From: Myxococcales bacterium
Lineage (GTDB): Bacteria; Myxococcota_A; Polyangia; Polyangiales; Polyangiaceae
Length of the DNA stretch: 63,252 nt
Direction of reading: 5' to 3'
Assembly: GCA_025359105.1 (NCBI GenBank)
Contig: JANYHK010000108.1
Span: 1 to 63,252 of the forward strand
The stretch's first letter is position 1; each line of letters begins with the position of its first letter. Positions 25,115 through 33,008 of the stretch are shown piece by piece. The position numbers were made by a program, and so were the translations under genes. The notes beneath the pieces are model-generated. The model saw nothing but the letters and a program-made list of their open reading frames with translations, did not search any database and was not told where the DNA came from.

Positions 25115-26503
25115 ATGCGAACCACGACGAGCATTCTCTTGGGGACGGGGCTCGCGTGCGCGCTCGCGCTCGCGTGTGAGCGGGACGCGAGCGCGTGCGG
25201 GGGGTGCTTCCATCCGCCGACGGAGACGGAATCGGTCATCACCGATCACCGCATGGTCCTCACCGTGACCTCGCGGCAGACGACGCTCTACGACCAGATC
25301 CGCTTCCAGGGCAGCCCCAAGGATTTCGCCTGGGTCCTTCCGATCAATGGCGCGGCGACCGTGGGGCTCAGCGCCGACTCGATGTTCGGGACGCTCGACG
25401 CCATGACTGCGACGACGGTCGTGGCGCCCGATCCGCGGTGCCCCAGCAATCCGGCCAACTGCAACTTCGGACTCTCTTCCCCCGGCGCCGCCACGGACAA
25501 CAAGAACGGCGGCGGCGTGAACGTCATCAAGCAAGAGGTCGTCGGGCCGTACGAGACGGTGCAGCTGGCCTCGAGCAACGCGACCGCGCTCACCGACTGG
25601 CTCACGAAGAACGGGTACGCGGTGAGCGCCGACGTCGCGCCCATCGTCGCCGCGTACGTGCAGGGGCATTACGACTTCCTCGCCCTCAAGCTGAAGCCGG
25701 GCGCGAGCGTCCAGTCGATGCGCCCGGTGCGCGTCACGACGGCGGGCGGGTCGGCCGTGTTGCCGCTCCGCATGGTCGCGGCGGGGACCGGACCGAAGGT
25801 GGGGATCACCCTGTGGGTCGTCGCCGAGGCGCGCTACGAAGCCCAGAATTTCCCGAACTTCGCCATCAAGAGCGAGGACATCGTCTGGGACTGGGCGAAG
25901 AACGGGAGCAACTTCGCGGAGCTGCGCGCCGCCAAATCGGCCGACGGCAAGAGCTGGGAGACCGAGAGCTCGACGACGTTCACCGCGCAGGCCGTCGCGA
26001 ACGCGGTACGCAACGGCTACTACGGCGGCCAGGGAGGCTTCGGCGGCGGCGCGCCAGCCAGCGGCAACGACTACGCGCCCGTCACCGACACGAACGGCGC
26101 CGTGCTGAAGACGGCGGACCAGGTGCGCGAAGCGGATCTCGTCACGCTCGTCGATCAGATGAGCTCGCTGCGCATCACGCGGCTGCGCGCCGATCTGGCG
26201 CACGCCTCGCTCGCGGCCGATCTCGTGCTGCAGCCCGCCGCCGATCCCGGCGAGCTCCTGGGCCAGCGCCAGGCCACCAAGGAAGCGGGGCAGCCTCAGT
26301 GCCCGGTCTTCAACGGGTGCAGTGTCGACGGCACCGCGCCGCGTGACGTCGCCATCGCCAGGGCGAAGGCGAACGCGAGCTCGTTTGCGTGCAACGTCCA
26401 CGGCGACGGGTCCTCCGGCGGCGGTGGTGGCGCGCCCCTGGGCCTCGCTGCGCTCGCGGGCTTCCTCGGCCTGGCGTTCGCGCGCGCGCGTCGTCGCGGG
26501 TAG
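25115..26503 (+). CDS. DUF2330 protein, paralogue 2, with MYXO-CTERM-like tail
   Basis: A 462-residue paralogue of its neighbours, 15 bases after paralogue 1, so almost certainly cotranscribed. It has the same signal end (SACGGCFHPP), TTLYDQIRFQGSPKDFAWVLPI-type core, MRPVRVTTAGGSAVLPLRMVAAGTG and an AEARYEAQNFPNF segment. The variable loop is shorter than in paralogue 1. The tail has SSFAC, a Gly-rich spacer, a hydrophobic helix (LAALAGFLGLAFA) and RARRRG. Divergence among the three copies suggests an old duplication. Confidence 0.88.
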   Translation: MRTTTSILLGTGLACALALACERDASACGGCFHPPTETESVITDHRMVLTVTSRQTTLYDQIRFQGSPKDFAWVLPINGAATVGLSADSMFGTLDAMTATTVVAPDPRCPSNPANCNFGLSSPGAATDNKNGGGVNVIKQEVVGPYETVQLASSNATALTDWLTKNGYAVSADVAPIVAAYVQGHYDFLALKLKPGASVQSMRPVRVTTAGGSAVLPLRMVAAGTGPKVGITLWVVAEARYEAQNFPNFAIKSEDIVWDWAKNGSNFAELRAAKSADGKSWETESSTTFTAQAVANAVRNGYYGGQGGFGGGAPASGNDYAPVTDTNGAVLKTADQVREADLVTLVDQMSSLRITRLRADLAHASLAADLVLQPAADPGELLGQRQATKEAGQPQCPVFNGCSVDGTAPRDVAIARAKANASSFACNVHGDGSSGGGGGAPLGLAALAGFLGLAFARARRRG

Positions 26504-26548
26504 CTCCTTCTTCTTTTCTGCTTCTTCTGCTTCTTCTTTTCTTCTTTT
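26504..26548 (+). repeat. Pyrimidine tract of CTT-type repeats in the DUF2330 operon
   Basis: The 62-base gap before paralogue 3 is almost entirely C and T on the plus strand for 45 bases, with CTTCTT units interrupted by G at 26520 and 26529. A good Shine-Dalgarno (AAGGAG, 26553-26558) follows. The tract could be a Rho-related or mRNA-structure element, or slippage-prone sequence. Confidence 0.8.
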
Positions 26549-26565
26549 AACCAAGGAGCTTCGTC

Positions 26566-27969
26566 ATGCGGTTGTTCGTCACGGCCTCGAGCCTCGTCGT
26601 CGCCGCCACGCTCGTCGCCGCCCTCGAGACGGACGCGCGCGCATGCGGCGGGTGCTTCTCGCCGCCGACCGAGCAGGACTCGGTCGTGACCGATCACCGG
26701 ATGATCCTGAGCATCTCGCGCGGGCAGACGACGCTCTACGACCAGATCCACTACACCGGCAAGCCCTCGAGCTTCGCCTGGGTGCTGCCGATCAACGGGC
26801 AAGCGAAGGTGGGGCTCAGCGCCGACGTCGTCTTCAGCGCGCTCGACTCGCTCACGCAGACGCAGGTGCAGCAGCCGCCGACGAACTGCCCGTCGCCGCC
26901 CAGCGACTGCTCGAGGAGCTCGAACGCCGGAGGCTTCAGCGGCGGCGCGGACGCCGGCGCATCCCCCTCGCCGCCTCCCGACGTGACGATCATCCGGCAG
27001 GAGGTCGTCGGTCCCTACGAGACGGTGCAGCTCAGCGCCACCACGCCCGCCGCGCTCAACACCTGGCTCACGGCGCACGGCTACAACATCCCGACCGACG
27101 TAGCTCCGATCATCGCGGCGTACCAGACCGAGCACTACGACTTTCTCGCCTTGAAGCTCGTTCCCGGCGCCGGCGTCGCGTCGATGCGGCCGGTGCGCGT
27201 GACGACCGCCGGCGGCTACCCGGTCCTGCCGCTTCGCATGGTCACCGCCGGCACGGGCGCGACCGTCGGCATCACGCTGTGGGTCCTCGGTGAAGGACGT
27301 TACGAGCCGCAGAACTTCGGAAAGTTCCAGATCGCCAGCCAGGACCTGGTGTGGGACTGGGCCTCGAGCTCGAGCAACTACAAGCAGCTCCGCGCGGCGA
27401 AGAGCGACGGCAAGACCTTTGAGATCGAGAGCGCGACCACCCTGTCGCCCGACACGATCTCGAACCGCATCCGCTACCCCTCCTTCGGTGGCCGTGGCGG
27501 TCCGCCCATCCCGGTCGACGCCGGCTCCGACTACCTTCCCGCCACCAGCGCCGACGGCGGCGTGGCCGGGACCTCCGATCAGGCGCGCGAGGACGACATC
27601 GCCACGCTCTTCGCCGGCATCGCCCAGACGCGCGCCCGCGTGACGCGCATCCGCGGGGACATCGCCCACGCGAACCTCAACGTCGATCTCGATCTCCAGG
27701 CGGCGACCGACCAGTCCGACCTCCCGTCGCTCCGCATTCCGACGCAGGAGTCCGGTCAGCCTACCTGCACGATCTACAACGGCTGCGACGTCGTCGGTCA
27801 GGGGCCGCGCGATCAAGCGCAGGCCGCGGCGAAGAACAACAGCACCAGCACGTCCTCCTTCAGCTGCGCGGCCGCCGACCCCTCCGGCACCGGCGGTCAG
27901 CTCGCGCTCTTCGCGCTGGCCGGCTTCCTCGGCCTCGCGTACGTGCGCTCGCGCAAGAACAAATCCTGA
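26566..27969 (+). CDS. DUF2330 protein, paralogue 3, with MYXO-CTERM-like tail
   Basis: A 467-residue third paralogue with the same plan: signal ending at RACGGCFSPP, the TTLYDQIHYTGKPSSFAWVLPI-type core, a Gly/Asp/Ser variable loop (about 125-145), MRPVRVTTAGGYPVLPLRMVTAGTG, and a tail with SSFSC, a hydrophobic helix (LFALAGFLGLAYV) and RSRKNKS. Strong Shine-Dalgarno AAGGAG 7 bases before the ATG. It ends an apparently three-gene operon; a hairpin follows at 28028-28055. Confidence 0.88.
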   Translation: MRLFVTASSLVVAATLVAALETDARACGGCFSPPTEQDSVVTDHRMILSISRGQTTLYDQIHYTGKPSSFAWVLPINGQAKVGLSADVVFSALDSLTQTQVQQPPTNCPSPPSDCSRSSNAGGFSGGADAGASPSPPPDVTIIRQEVVGPYETVQLSATTPAALNTWLTAHGYNIPTDVAPIIAAYQTEHYDFLALKLVPGAGVASMRPVRVTTAGGYPVLPLRMVTAGTGATVGITLWVLGEGRYEPQNFGKFQIASQDLVWDWASSSSNYKQLRAAKSDGKTFEIESATTLSPDTISNRIRYPSFGGRGGPPIPVDAGSDYLPATSADGGVAGTSDQAREDDIATLFAGIAQTRARVTRIRGDIAHANLNVDLDLQAATDQSDLPSLRIPTQESGQPTCTIYNGCDVVGQGPRDQAQAAAKNNSTSTSSFSCAAADPSGTGGQLALFALAGFLGLAYVRSRKNKS

Positions 27970-28027
27970 GAGAGCGGAAGGCGACCGGAGACGGGAAGAC
28001 GGACGGAGCGACGCACCAGAAGGTGCG

Positions 28028-28055
28028 GCAACCGTTCCGTGAGGGCGACGGTTGC
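28028..28055 (+). terminator. Inverted repeat after the DUF2330 operon
   Basis: GCAACCGT (28028-28035) and ACGGTTGC (28048-28055) form a perfect 8-base stem with a 12-base loop between paralogue 3 and the cytochrome-like lipoprotein. No T-run follows. It may terminate the operon or act in the leader of the next gene. Confidence 0.4.
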
Positions 28056-28094
28056 TGTAAGGTGTCGCCGACCCTCAAAGGAGCGCCTTACCCC

Positions 28095-28658
28095 ATGGTT
28101 CAGCTTCGTCAGACACTCTTCGCGGCGGCCGTCTTGACCCTCGCCGGCGTCGCGGCATGCAGCTCGTCGAGCAGCAGCAGCAGCGGCAGCAGTGGCAGCA
28201 GCGGTTCGAGCGGCGGCAGCAGCGGCACCGCCTGCGTCGCGTACGACTCCAGCAAGGTCGATCTGACGACCCCGAAGGTCAGCTTCAAGACCGACGTCGT
28301 CGCCGGCGTGTTCAACAAGAGCTGCGGTCTGTCGACGTCGTGCCACGGCTCGCCCACCGCCAGCCAGGGCGGCCTCTTCCTCGGCGCGAAGGCCGCCGCG
28401 GGCGCGGACTCGACCACGGTGCGCACCGCGATCGTAGGCGTCATGTCGAAGGATCTGGCGACGATGCCGTTCGTCACGGCGAGCGACCCGTCCAAGAGCT
28501 TCCTGATGCACAAGATGGACAACGACCAGTGCCTCTTCAACGCCCAGTGCACGGGCGCCGACTGCCAGCTCTCGATGCCGCAGGGCAGCGATATCCTGCC
28601 GGCCACGACCCGCGACGTCGTCCGTCGCTGGATCGCGCAGGGAGCGCAGGACAACTGA
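28095..28658 (+). CDS. Ser-rich lipoprotein with cytochrome c-like Cys-His motif
   Basis: A 187-residue protein. The signal peptide ends in lipobox GVAAC, followed by a pure Ser/Gly linker (about 24-43). The folded part has CGLSTSCHGS (about 76-85), a C-x5-C-H variant of the heme c signature, and a later Cys pair (CLFNAQCTGADC) before MPQGSDILP and a final helix RRWIAQGAQDN. This layout is common in myxobacterial cytochrome c-like lipoproteins; whether heme is bound is uncertain because the spacing is not C-x2-C-H. Its stop TGA overlaps the presumed CTG start of ruvA. Confidence 0.72.
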   Translation: MVQLRQTLFAAAVLTLAGVAACSSSSSSSSGSSGSSGSSGGSSGTACVAYDSSKVDLTTPKVSFKTDVVAGVFNKSCGLSTSCHGSPTASQGGLFLGAKAAAGADSTTVRTAIVGVMSKDLATMPFVTASDPSKSFLMHKMDNDQCLFNAQCTGADCQLSMPQGSDILPATTRDVVRRWIAQGAQDN

Positions 28659-29251
28659 TCGGCCGTATCACCGGTCGCGTCGTCGCCCAGGAGGGGGACG
28701 GCGTCGTGGTCGTGGACGTCGGGGGCGTCGGCTACGAGCTCATCACGCCGATCGGCGCCGTGGGGAGGCTCGGTGGCGACGCGGCGATCGTGACGTTCTT
28801 CGTACACACCCACGTGCGCGAGGACGCGCTCGTTCTCTACGGCTTCGCCACCGACGCCGATCGCGTGGCCTTTCGCGCGCTCATCAGCGTGTCGAACGTG
28901 GGTCCGAAGACGGCGATCGCCGTGCTGTCGGCGCTCCCCGGCCCCGAGCTCGCGCGCACGATCGCGAACAAGGACATCCCCAAGCTGACGAGCATCTCCG
29001 GCGTCGGCAAGAAGACGGCCGAGCGCCTCGTCCTCGAGCTCCGCGACAAGCTCAGCCTCGAGGGGGCGGTTGGCACGATCTCCTCACCGGCGACCGCGCC
29101 CAAAGGCAGCGAGCTGCTCATCGGCGCGCTTGTCAACATGGGCTACCGACAGGTCGAGGCCGAACGCGCCGTCACCGCGCTGGGCGAGCGCGTGGGCAAC
29201 GCCCCCCTCGCCGATCTCGTGCGCGAAGCGCTGGTCGTCCTCGCGAGATGA
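28655..29251 (+). CDS. ruvA: Holliday junction DNA helicase subunit RuvA
   Basis: A 198-residue protein matching RuvA end to end: IGRITGRVV opening of domain I, YGFATDADRVAFRALISVSNVGPKTAIAVL (first helix-hairpin-helix, about 65-95), ISGVGKKTAERLVLELRDK (second HhH), and the flexible domain III for RuvB (ALVNMGYRQVEAERAV). RuvA tetramers bind four-way junctions and load RuvB. No ATG, GTG or TTG occurs near the expected start; CTG at 28655 would place the initiator exactly before IGRITG and overlaps the previous stop as CTGA. Neither ruvB nor ruvC is adjacent. Confidence 0.93.
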   Translation: MIGRITGRVVAQEGDGVVVVDVGGVGYELITPIGAVGRLGGDAAIVTFFVHTHVREDALVLYGFATDADRVAFRALISVSNVGPKTAIAVLSALPGPELARTIANKDIPKLTSISGVGKKTAERLVLELRDKLSLEGAVGTISSPATAPKGSELLIGALVNMGYRQVEAERAVTALGERVGNAPLADLVREALVVLAR

Positions 29252-29273
29252 CGAAAAGCCCCCTGGTGGGTCG

Positions 29274-29310
29274 CAGGAGTCCTTTGAATGTTCCCTTCAA
29301 AGGACTCCTG
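29274..29310. repeat. Perfect 15-base inverted repeat just before the M20 peptidase start
   Basis: CAGGAGTCCTTTGAA (29274-29288) and TTCAAAGGACTCCTG (29296-29310) are exact reverse complements with a 7-base loop. The structure ends 5 bases before the ATG at 29316 and lies 22 bases after ruvA. The AAGGA in its right arm is the only Shine-Dalgarno-like sequence for the peptidase, so folding would hide it. No T-run follows, so a plain terminator is less likely. Confidence 0.85.
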
Positions 29311-29315
29311 CTCTA

Positions 29316-30698
29316 ATGACTCTCGTCCCCATGCAAGACGTCCTCGCCTTCATCGACGCCCACCGGCAACGCTTCGTCGACGAGCTCGCCGAGTGGACGA
29401 GGATACCGGCCATCTCGAGCGATCCCGCCCACGCGGGGGACATGGTCAAGAACGCCGAGCACCTCATCGGTCTGGTGAAGAAGCTCGGCGCGACGAAGAC
29501 CGAGCTCTGGCCGACGCCCGGTCACCCCGCCGTCTTCGCCGAGTGGATGGACGCGCCGGGCAAGCCCACCCTCCTCATCTACGGCCACCACGACGTGCAG
29601 CCGATCGATCCGCTGAACGAGTGGATCTCCCCGCCCTTCGAGCCCGCCGTCCGCGACGGACGCATGTGGGGCCGCGGCGTCGTCGACGACAAGGGGCAGG
29701 TGCTCATCCACGTGAAGGCGATCGAGTCCTTCATCGCGACGCACAAGAAGCTCCCGATCAACGTGAAGCTCATCGTCGAAGGCGAAGAGGAGATCGGCAG
29801 CGCGAACCTCGACGAGCTCATGCGCCAGAAGAAGAAGGAGCTCGCCGCGGATTTCGTGTGCGTGAGCGACACGGCGATGTTCGGGCGCGGTATCCCGTCC
29901 TTGTGCGTCGGCCTCCGCGGCCTCATGTACATCGAGGTGCACGTCGAGGGCCCCGCCCAGGATCTGCACTCCGGCTCGTTCGGCGGCGGGATCATGAACC
30001 CGGTGAACGCGCTGGCGAAGATGATCGCGCGCCTCCACGACGACGAGGGCAAGATCACCGTCCCGGGCTTCTACGACAAGGTCGTCGCGTTGACGGAGCC
30101 GGAGCGCGCGGAGATCAAGAGCCTCCCCTTCGACGAAGAAGAGTGGCGCAAATCGACAGGCGCCCCCGCGGTCTTCGGCGAGAAGGGCTACTCGACGCTC
30201 GAGCGCGTGTGGACGCGTCCCACGCTCGACTGCAATGGCTTCTCGGGCGGCTTCTCCGGCGAGGGGAGCAAGACGATCATCCCCGCGCGCGCGATGGCGA
30301 AGATCAGCTGCCGCCTCGTCCCCCACCAGGAGCCGGAGGAAATAGCCGATCTCGTCACGCGCTACTTCGAGAAGATCGCGCCGCCGGGCGTGAAGGTCCG
30401 GATCGTGCGCCTCCACGGTGGTCGCCCCTACCTCGCGCCCACCGACCACCCGGTGTTCGAGGTCGCCAAGCGGGCCTTCTCCAAGGCGTTCGGCAAGCCC
30501 ACGGTCTTCATTCGCGAGGGCGGCTCGATCCCGTTCGTGCGGACGATCGCCGACGTCACCGGCAAGCCGTGCCTGCTCATGGGCTTCGGGCAGCCCGACG
30601 AGAACGCCCACGCCCCGAACGAGTGGATCGATCTCGAGAACTTCCACCTGGGCATCAAGAGCGCGGCGCACCTCTACGACGAGCTCGCGCGGCTTTAA
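29316..30698 (+). CDS. M20 family dipeptidase / metallopeptidase
   Basis: A 460-residue cytosolic zinc peptidase of the M20/M28 fold (carnosinase or CNDP-like branch). Metal-site motifs: YGHHDVQP (about 88-95), the GRGVVDDKG loop, EGEEEIGSANL (catalytic Glu and ligand), a VSDTAMFG segment, and a late GSIPFVRTIADVTG plus AHAPNEWIDLENF with the final His ligand. The dimerisation lid domain carries DLHSGSFGG. ATG 29316 is used; ATG 29331 would remove five residues without losing any motif. Confidence 0.93.
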   Translation: MTLVPMQDVLAFIDAHRQRFVDELAEWTRIPAISSDPAHAGDMVKNAEHLIGLVKKLGATKTELWPTPGHPAVFAEWMDAPGKPTLLIYGHHDVQPIDPLNEWISPPFEPAVRDGRMWGRGVVDDKGQVLIHVKAIESFIATHKKLPINVKLIVEGEEEIGSANLDELMRQKKKELAADFVCVSDTAMFGRGIPSLCVGLRGLMYIEVHVEGPAQDLHSGSFGGGIMNPVNALAKMIARLHDDEGKITVPGFYDKVVALTEPERAEIKSLPFDEEEWRKSTGAPAVFGEKGYSTLERVWTRPTLDCNGFSGGFSGEGSKTIIPARAMAKISCRLVPHQEPEEIADLVTRYFEKIAPPGVKVRIVRLHGGRPYLAPTDHPVFEVAKRAFSKAFGKPTVFIREGGSIPFVRTIADVTGKPCLLMGFGQPDENAHAPNEWIDLENFHLGIKSAAHLYDELARL

Positions 30699-30757
30699 CC
30701 AGACGGACCCCTACGGCGATTGCCTGTGAGTCGCCGAAACGAGTAAGTTCTGCGCCC

Positions 30758-31489
30758 ATGGCGGCGAAGAAGACGAAGGAAAAGAAGCGCGACCGGAGCG
30801 AGCGGAGGTTTCTCCCGCAGAGCGCGACCCCGCCCCTCGTCGTCAAGGTGACCGGCGCGCTCGGTGCGGCGGGCATCGGAGGCGGCGTGACGGGGCAATA
30901 CCTTCGGCCCGAGGCGGTGCCTTATTCGATCTGGGTCCTCGCGGGCGGCGCGCTGCTGCTGGGCGCCGCGATCTGGATCGGGACGAGCGGAGACCCGGCG
31001 CTGCGCGTGGGCGACGCAGGCGTCGGCGTCGAGAAGGGCGGCCTGCGGCGGCTGCCGTGGTGGGGCATCGACGCGGTCATGTGGCGCGCGTCGGACGGCA
31101 TCCTCACCGTGAGCGGCAAGGACGAAGCGGGCGCTAGCCTCTCGCTCGAGATCGCGCAGAAGAACCAGGCGCAGGCGGTCGCGTGGATCGTCAAGGAGGC
31201 GCGCGCGCGGATCCCGAAGACGTGCGAGGTGAGCGACGACGGGCTCGCGGAGATCGGCAAGGCGTCGCGCGACGCCGGGCTGGTCATGAAGCTCGACCCG
31301 CTCCAGATCGTCGGCCATCGCTGCGCGGCGAGCGACAAGGCGATCGCGTGGGAGCCCGACGGACGCGTCTGCCCGCGGTGCGAGCGCGTCTACCACAAGG
31401 ACCACGTGCCCCAGGCGTGCGCGTGTGGCGGCTCACTCGCGGTGTTCCACAAGAAGGCCGACGAGGCCGCGGCGTCCGAGTCCGTCTAG
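30758..31489 (+). CDS. Membrane protein with C-terminal zinc-ribbon-like segment
   Basis: A 243-residue protein I cannot assign to a family. It opens with a strongly basic stretch (AAKKTKEKKRDRSERR), then two hydrophobic helices (about 27-50 and 58-75), a beta-rich region of PH-like character (LRVGDAGVGVEKGGLRRLPWWGIDAV), and a C-terminal Cys cluster HRC...CPRCERVYH...CACGG (about 193-225) that could bind zinc. The middle part resembles the membrane protein at 35.5 kb in layout. Convergent with the GGDEF gene, 17 bases apart. Confidence 0.72.
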   Translation: MAAKKTKEKKRDRSERRFLPQSATPPLVVKVTGALGAAGIGGGVTGQYLRPEAVPYSIWVLAGGALLLGAAIWIGTSGDPALRVGDAGVGVEKGGLRRLPWWGIDAVMWRASDGILTVSGKDEAGASLSLEIAQKNQAQAVAWIVKEARARIPKTCEVSDDGLAEIGKASRDAGLVMKLDPLQIVGHRCAASDKAIAWEPDGRVCPRCERVYHKDHVPQACACGGSLAVFHKKADEAAASESV

Positions 31490-31506
31490 CGTCGTCGAGC
31501 TTGGAC

Positions 31507-32934
31507 TTAGCCCGTCTCGACGCGGTTTCGGCCGCGGTGCTTGGCGTTGTACATGGCCTTGTCGGCGCGCTGGACGAGATCGTCCAGCTGCCAGTCGAGG
31601 GCGGTCGCGCTCGCCAGGCCGACCGAAGCCGTGGCGGAGATGAGCTCGCCGTTCGGAAGCGCGAACCGCGCCTCGGCGATCGCGCGCCTTACGCGCTCGG
31701 CGGCGATACGGGCACCCGCGTCGGCCGTCTGGACGAGCGCCACGACGAACTCCTCGCCTCCCCACCGCGCGACGTGATCGCTCTTGCGTGCGATCCTGGC
31801 GACCACGGCGGCGACGCCCTGCAGCACGGCGTCGCCAGCGTCGTGGCCATAGGTGTCGTTGACGCGCTTGAAGTGGTCGACGTCGAGGAGCAGGACCGAC
31901 CAGGGGTGCTCGTTCTTCTCTGCGCGGCTCCTGTCGCGCGCGATGATCTCGACGAAGGCGCGTCGGTTCATGAGGCCGGTGAGCGGATCGGTCGCGGCGA
32001 TGCGCCGCGCCTCGGCGACGAGGCCGACCATCCGCAGCGCGCCACCCAGCTCGGCCGAGAGGATCTCGAGCATCCGGCGATCGTCGAGCGACGCGCCGCG
32101 CCGGGTCGGGGCGATGGCGAGCATGCCGAGGACCTCGTTTCCGAAGCGAATGGGGGCGACCAGCGCCGGCGCGCCCCCTTCACCGCCCAGCGGTCGCGCG
32201 TCTTCGACCACGAAGAGCTTGGGGTCGACCGCCCTGCGCCGCTCCTCGGCGACCTCGCGCTGAATATCCAGCGCTTCGCGCGCCTCGCGCTCGCTCGACG
32301 CGCGCGCGCTCTTGGCGGCATGCAACATCAGGCGGCCCGAGCCTGTGGGGACGAGCGCCATCCACCGGTAGCTGACGACGTCGGAGGTGACGCGCGTGAG
32401 CTCGGTGAACATCGATTCGACGTCGCTGTAGTGGGCCAGCGCGCGGACCTCGCCGGCCATCGTCGACTCGAACAGGGCTGCGTCCAGAAGCTGCGAGAGA
32501 CGCTCGGGGATCGTGCCAATGCTTCGCGAGGGCGCCGGCGCCGCCACGTTGGACAGTGAGACCGTCTCCGGCTGGGCGTGCTCGAGCTCGGCGACGAGCG
32601 TGACCAGGCGATCGATCTCCGTCTTCGTCACGTAAGCCGCCGCGCCGGCGCAGCGCGCCCAGAAGCGGGTTCGGCGGTCTTCCGACGCCGTCAGCAGGAC
32701 GACCGGTACGTTGGCCGTGACCGGATCGGAGCGCAGGAGCCGGCAGAGCTGCAGCCCCGAGATGCCGGGCATCCACAGATCGGTGACGACCGCGTCGGGC
32801 GGCGACGCCATCGCGAGCTCGGCGCCGGTCGTCGCGTCGGGCGCTTCGAGCACCTCCCACCCGTGCTCACGCAGGCGCCCCCCGATGAGCGTTCGCGCAC
32901 TCGGGCTGTCGTCGATGAGAATGATGCGTCCCAC
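31507..32934 (-). CDS. Diguanylate cyclase: REC-GAF-GGDEF protein
   Basis: About 475 residues. An N-terminal receiver domain (IILIDDSPSAR, phosphoacceptor Asp in VVTDLWMPG, Lys in YVTKTE) is followed by a GAF-like domain (about 165-310) and a GGDEF domain with intact active motif WGGEEF, the DPLTGLMNRRAF lead-in and LLLDVDHFKRVND. It should make c-di-GMP under phosphorylation control. I see no RxxD inhibitory site directly before the GGEEF motif. GTG 32934 is preferred over ATG 32991 because the latter would leave only 17 bases to the divergent gene's start and lacks a Shine-Dalgarno sequence. Confidence 0.9.
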   Translation of the reverse strand: MGRIILIDDSPSARTLIGGRLREHGWEVLEAPDATTGAELAMASPPDAVVTDLWMPGISGLQLCRLLRSDPVTANVPVVLLTASEDRRTRFWARCAGAAAYVTKTEIDRLVTLVAELEHAQPETVSLSNVAAPAPSRSIGTIPERLSQLLDAALFESTMAGEVRALAHYSDVESMFTELTRVTSDVVSYRWMALVPTGSGRLMLHAAKSARASSEREAREALDIQREVAEERRRAVDPKLFVVEDARPLGGEGGAPALVAPIRFGNEVLGMLAIAPTRRGASLDDRRMLEILSAELGGALRMVGLVAEARRIAATDPLTGLMNRRAFVEIIARDRSRAEKNEHPWSVLLLDVDHFKRVNDTYGHDAGDAVLQGVAAVVARIARKSDHVARWGGEEFVVALVQTADAGARIAAERVRRAIAEARFALPNGELISATASVGLASATALDWQLDDLVQRADKAMYNAKHRGRNRVETG

Positions 32935-32959
32935 GGTCCCCGGCGGTTTCCTGTTTTCC

Positions 32960-32977
32960 CTGGTAGGGCTGGTAGGG
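32960..32977 (-). repeat. Two tandem 9-base repeats in a divergent promoter region
   Basis: CTGGTAGGG occurs twice back to back (32960-32968, 32969-32977), followed by ATAGGG, in the 74-base gap between the GGDEF gene and the hydroxyacyl-CoA dehydrogenase gene. Tandem sites of this length can be operator half-sites; function is unknown. Confidence 0.5.
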
Positions 32978-33008
32978 ATAGGGTCGAGCATACACGCGAG
33001 GAGCGAAC

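Noticed and set aside
24101-26554. A long minus-strand frame under the first two DUF2330 genes
   Set aside because: Its composition is a mirror of the sense genes and it carries no domain; the sense frames have consistent paralogous motifs.
28157-28655. An N-terminal extension of RuvA from the upstream open frame (Gln/Arg-rich text)
   Set aside because: This segment overlaps the cytochrome-like lipoprotein in another frame; RuvA normally begins at IGRITG and its length is normal without it.
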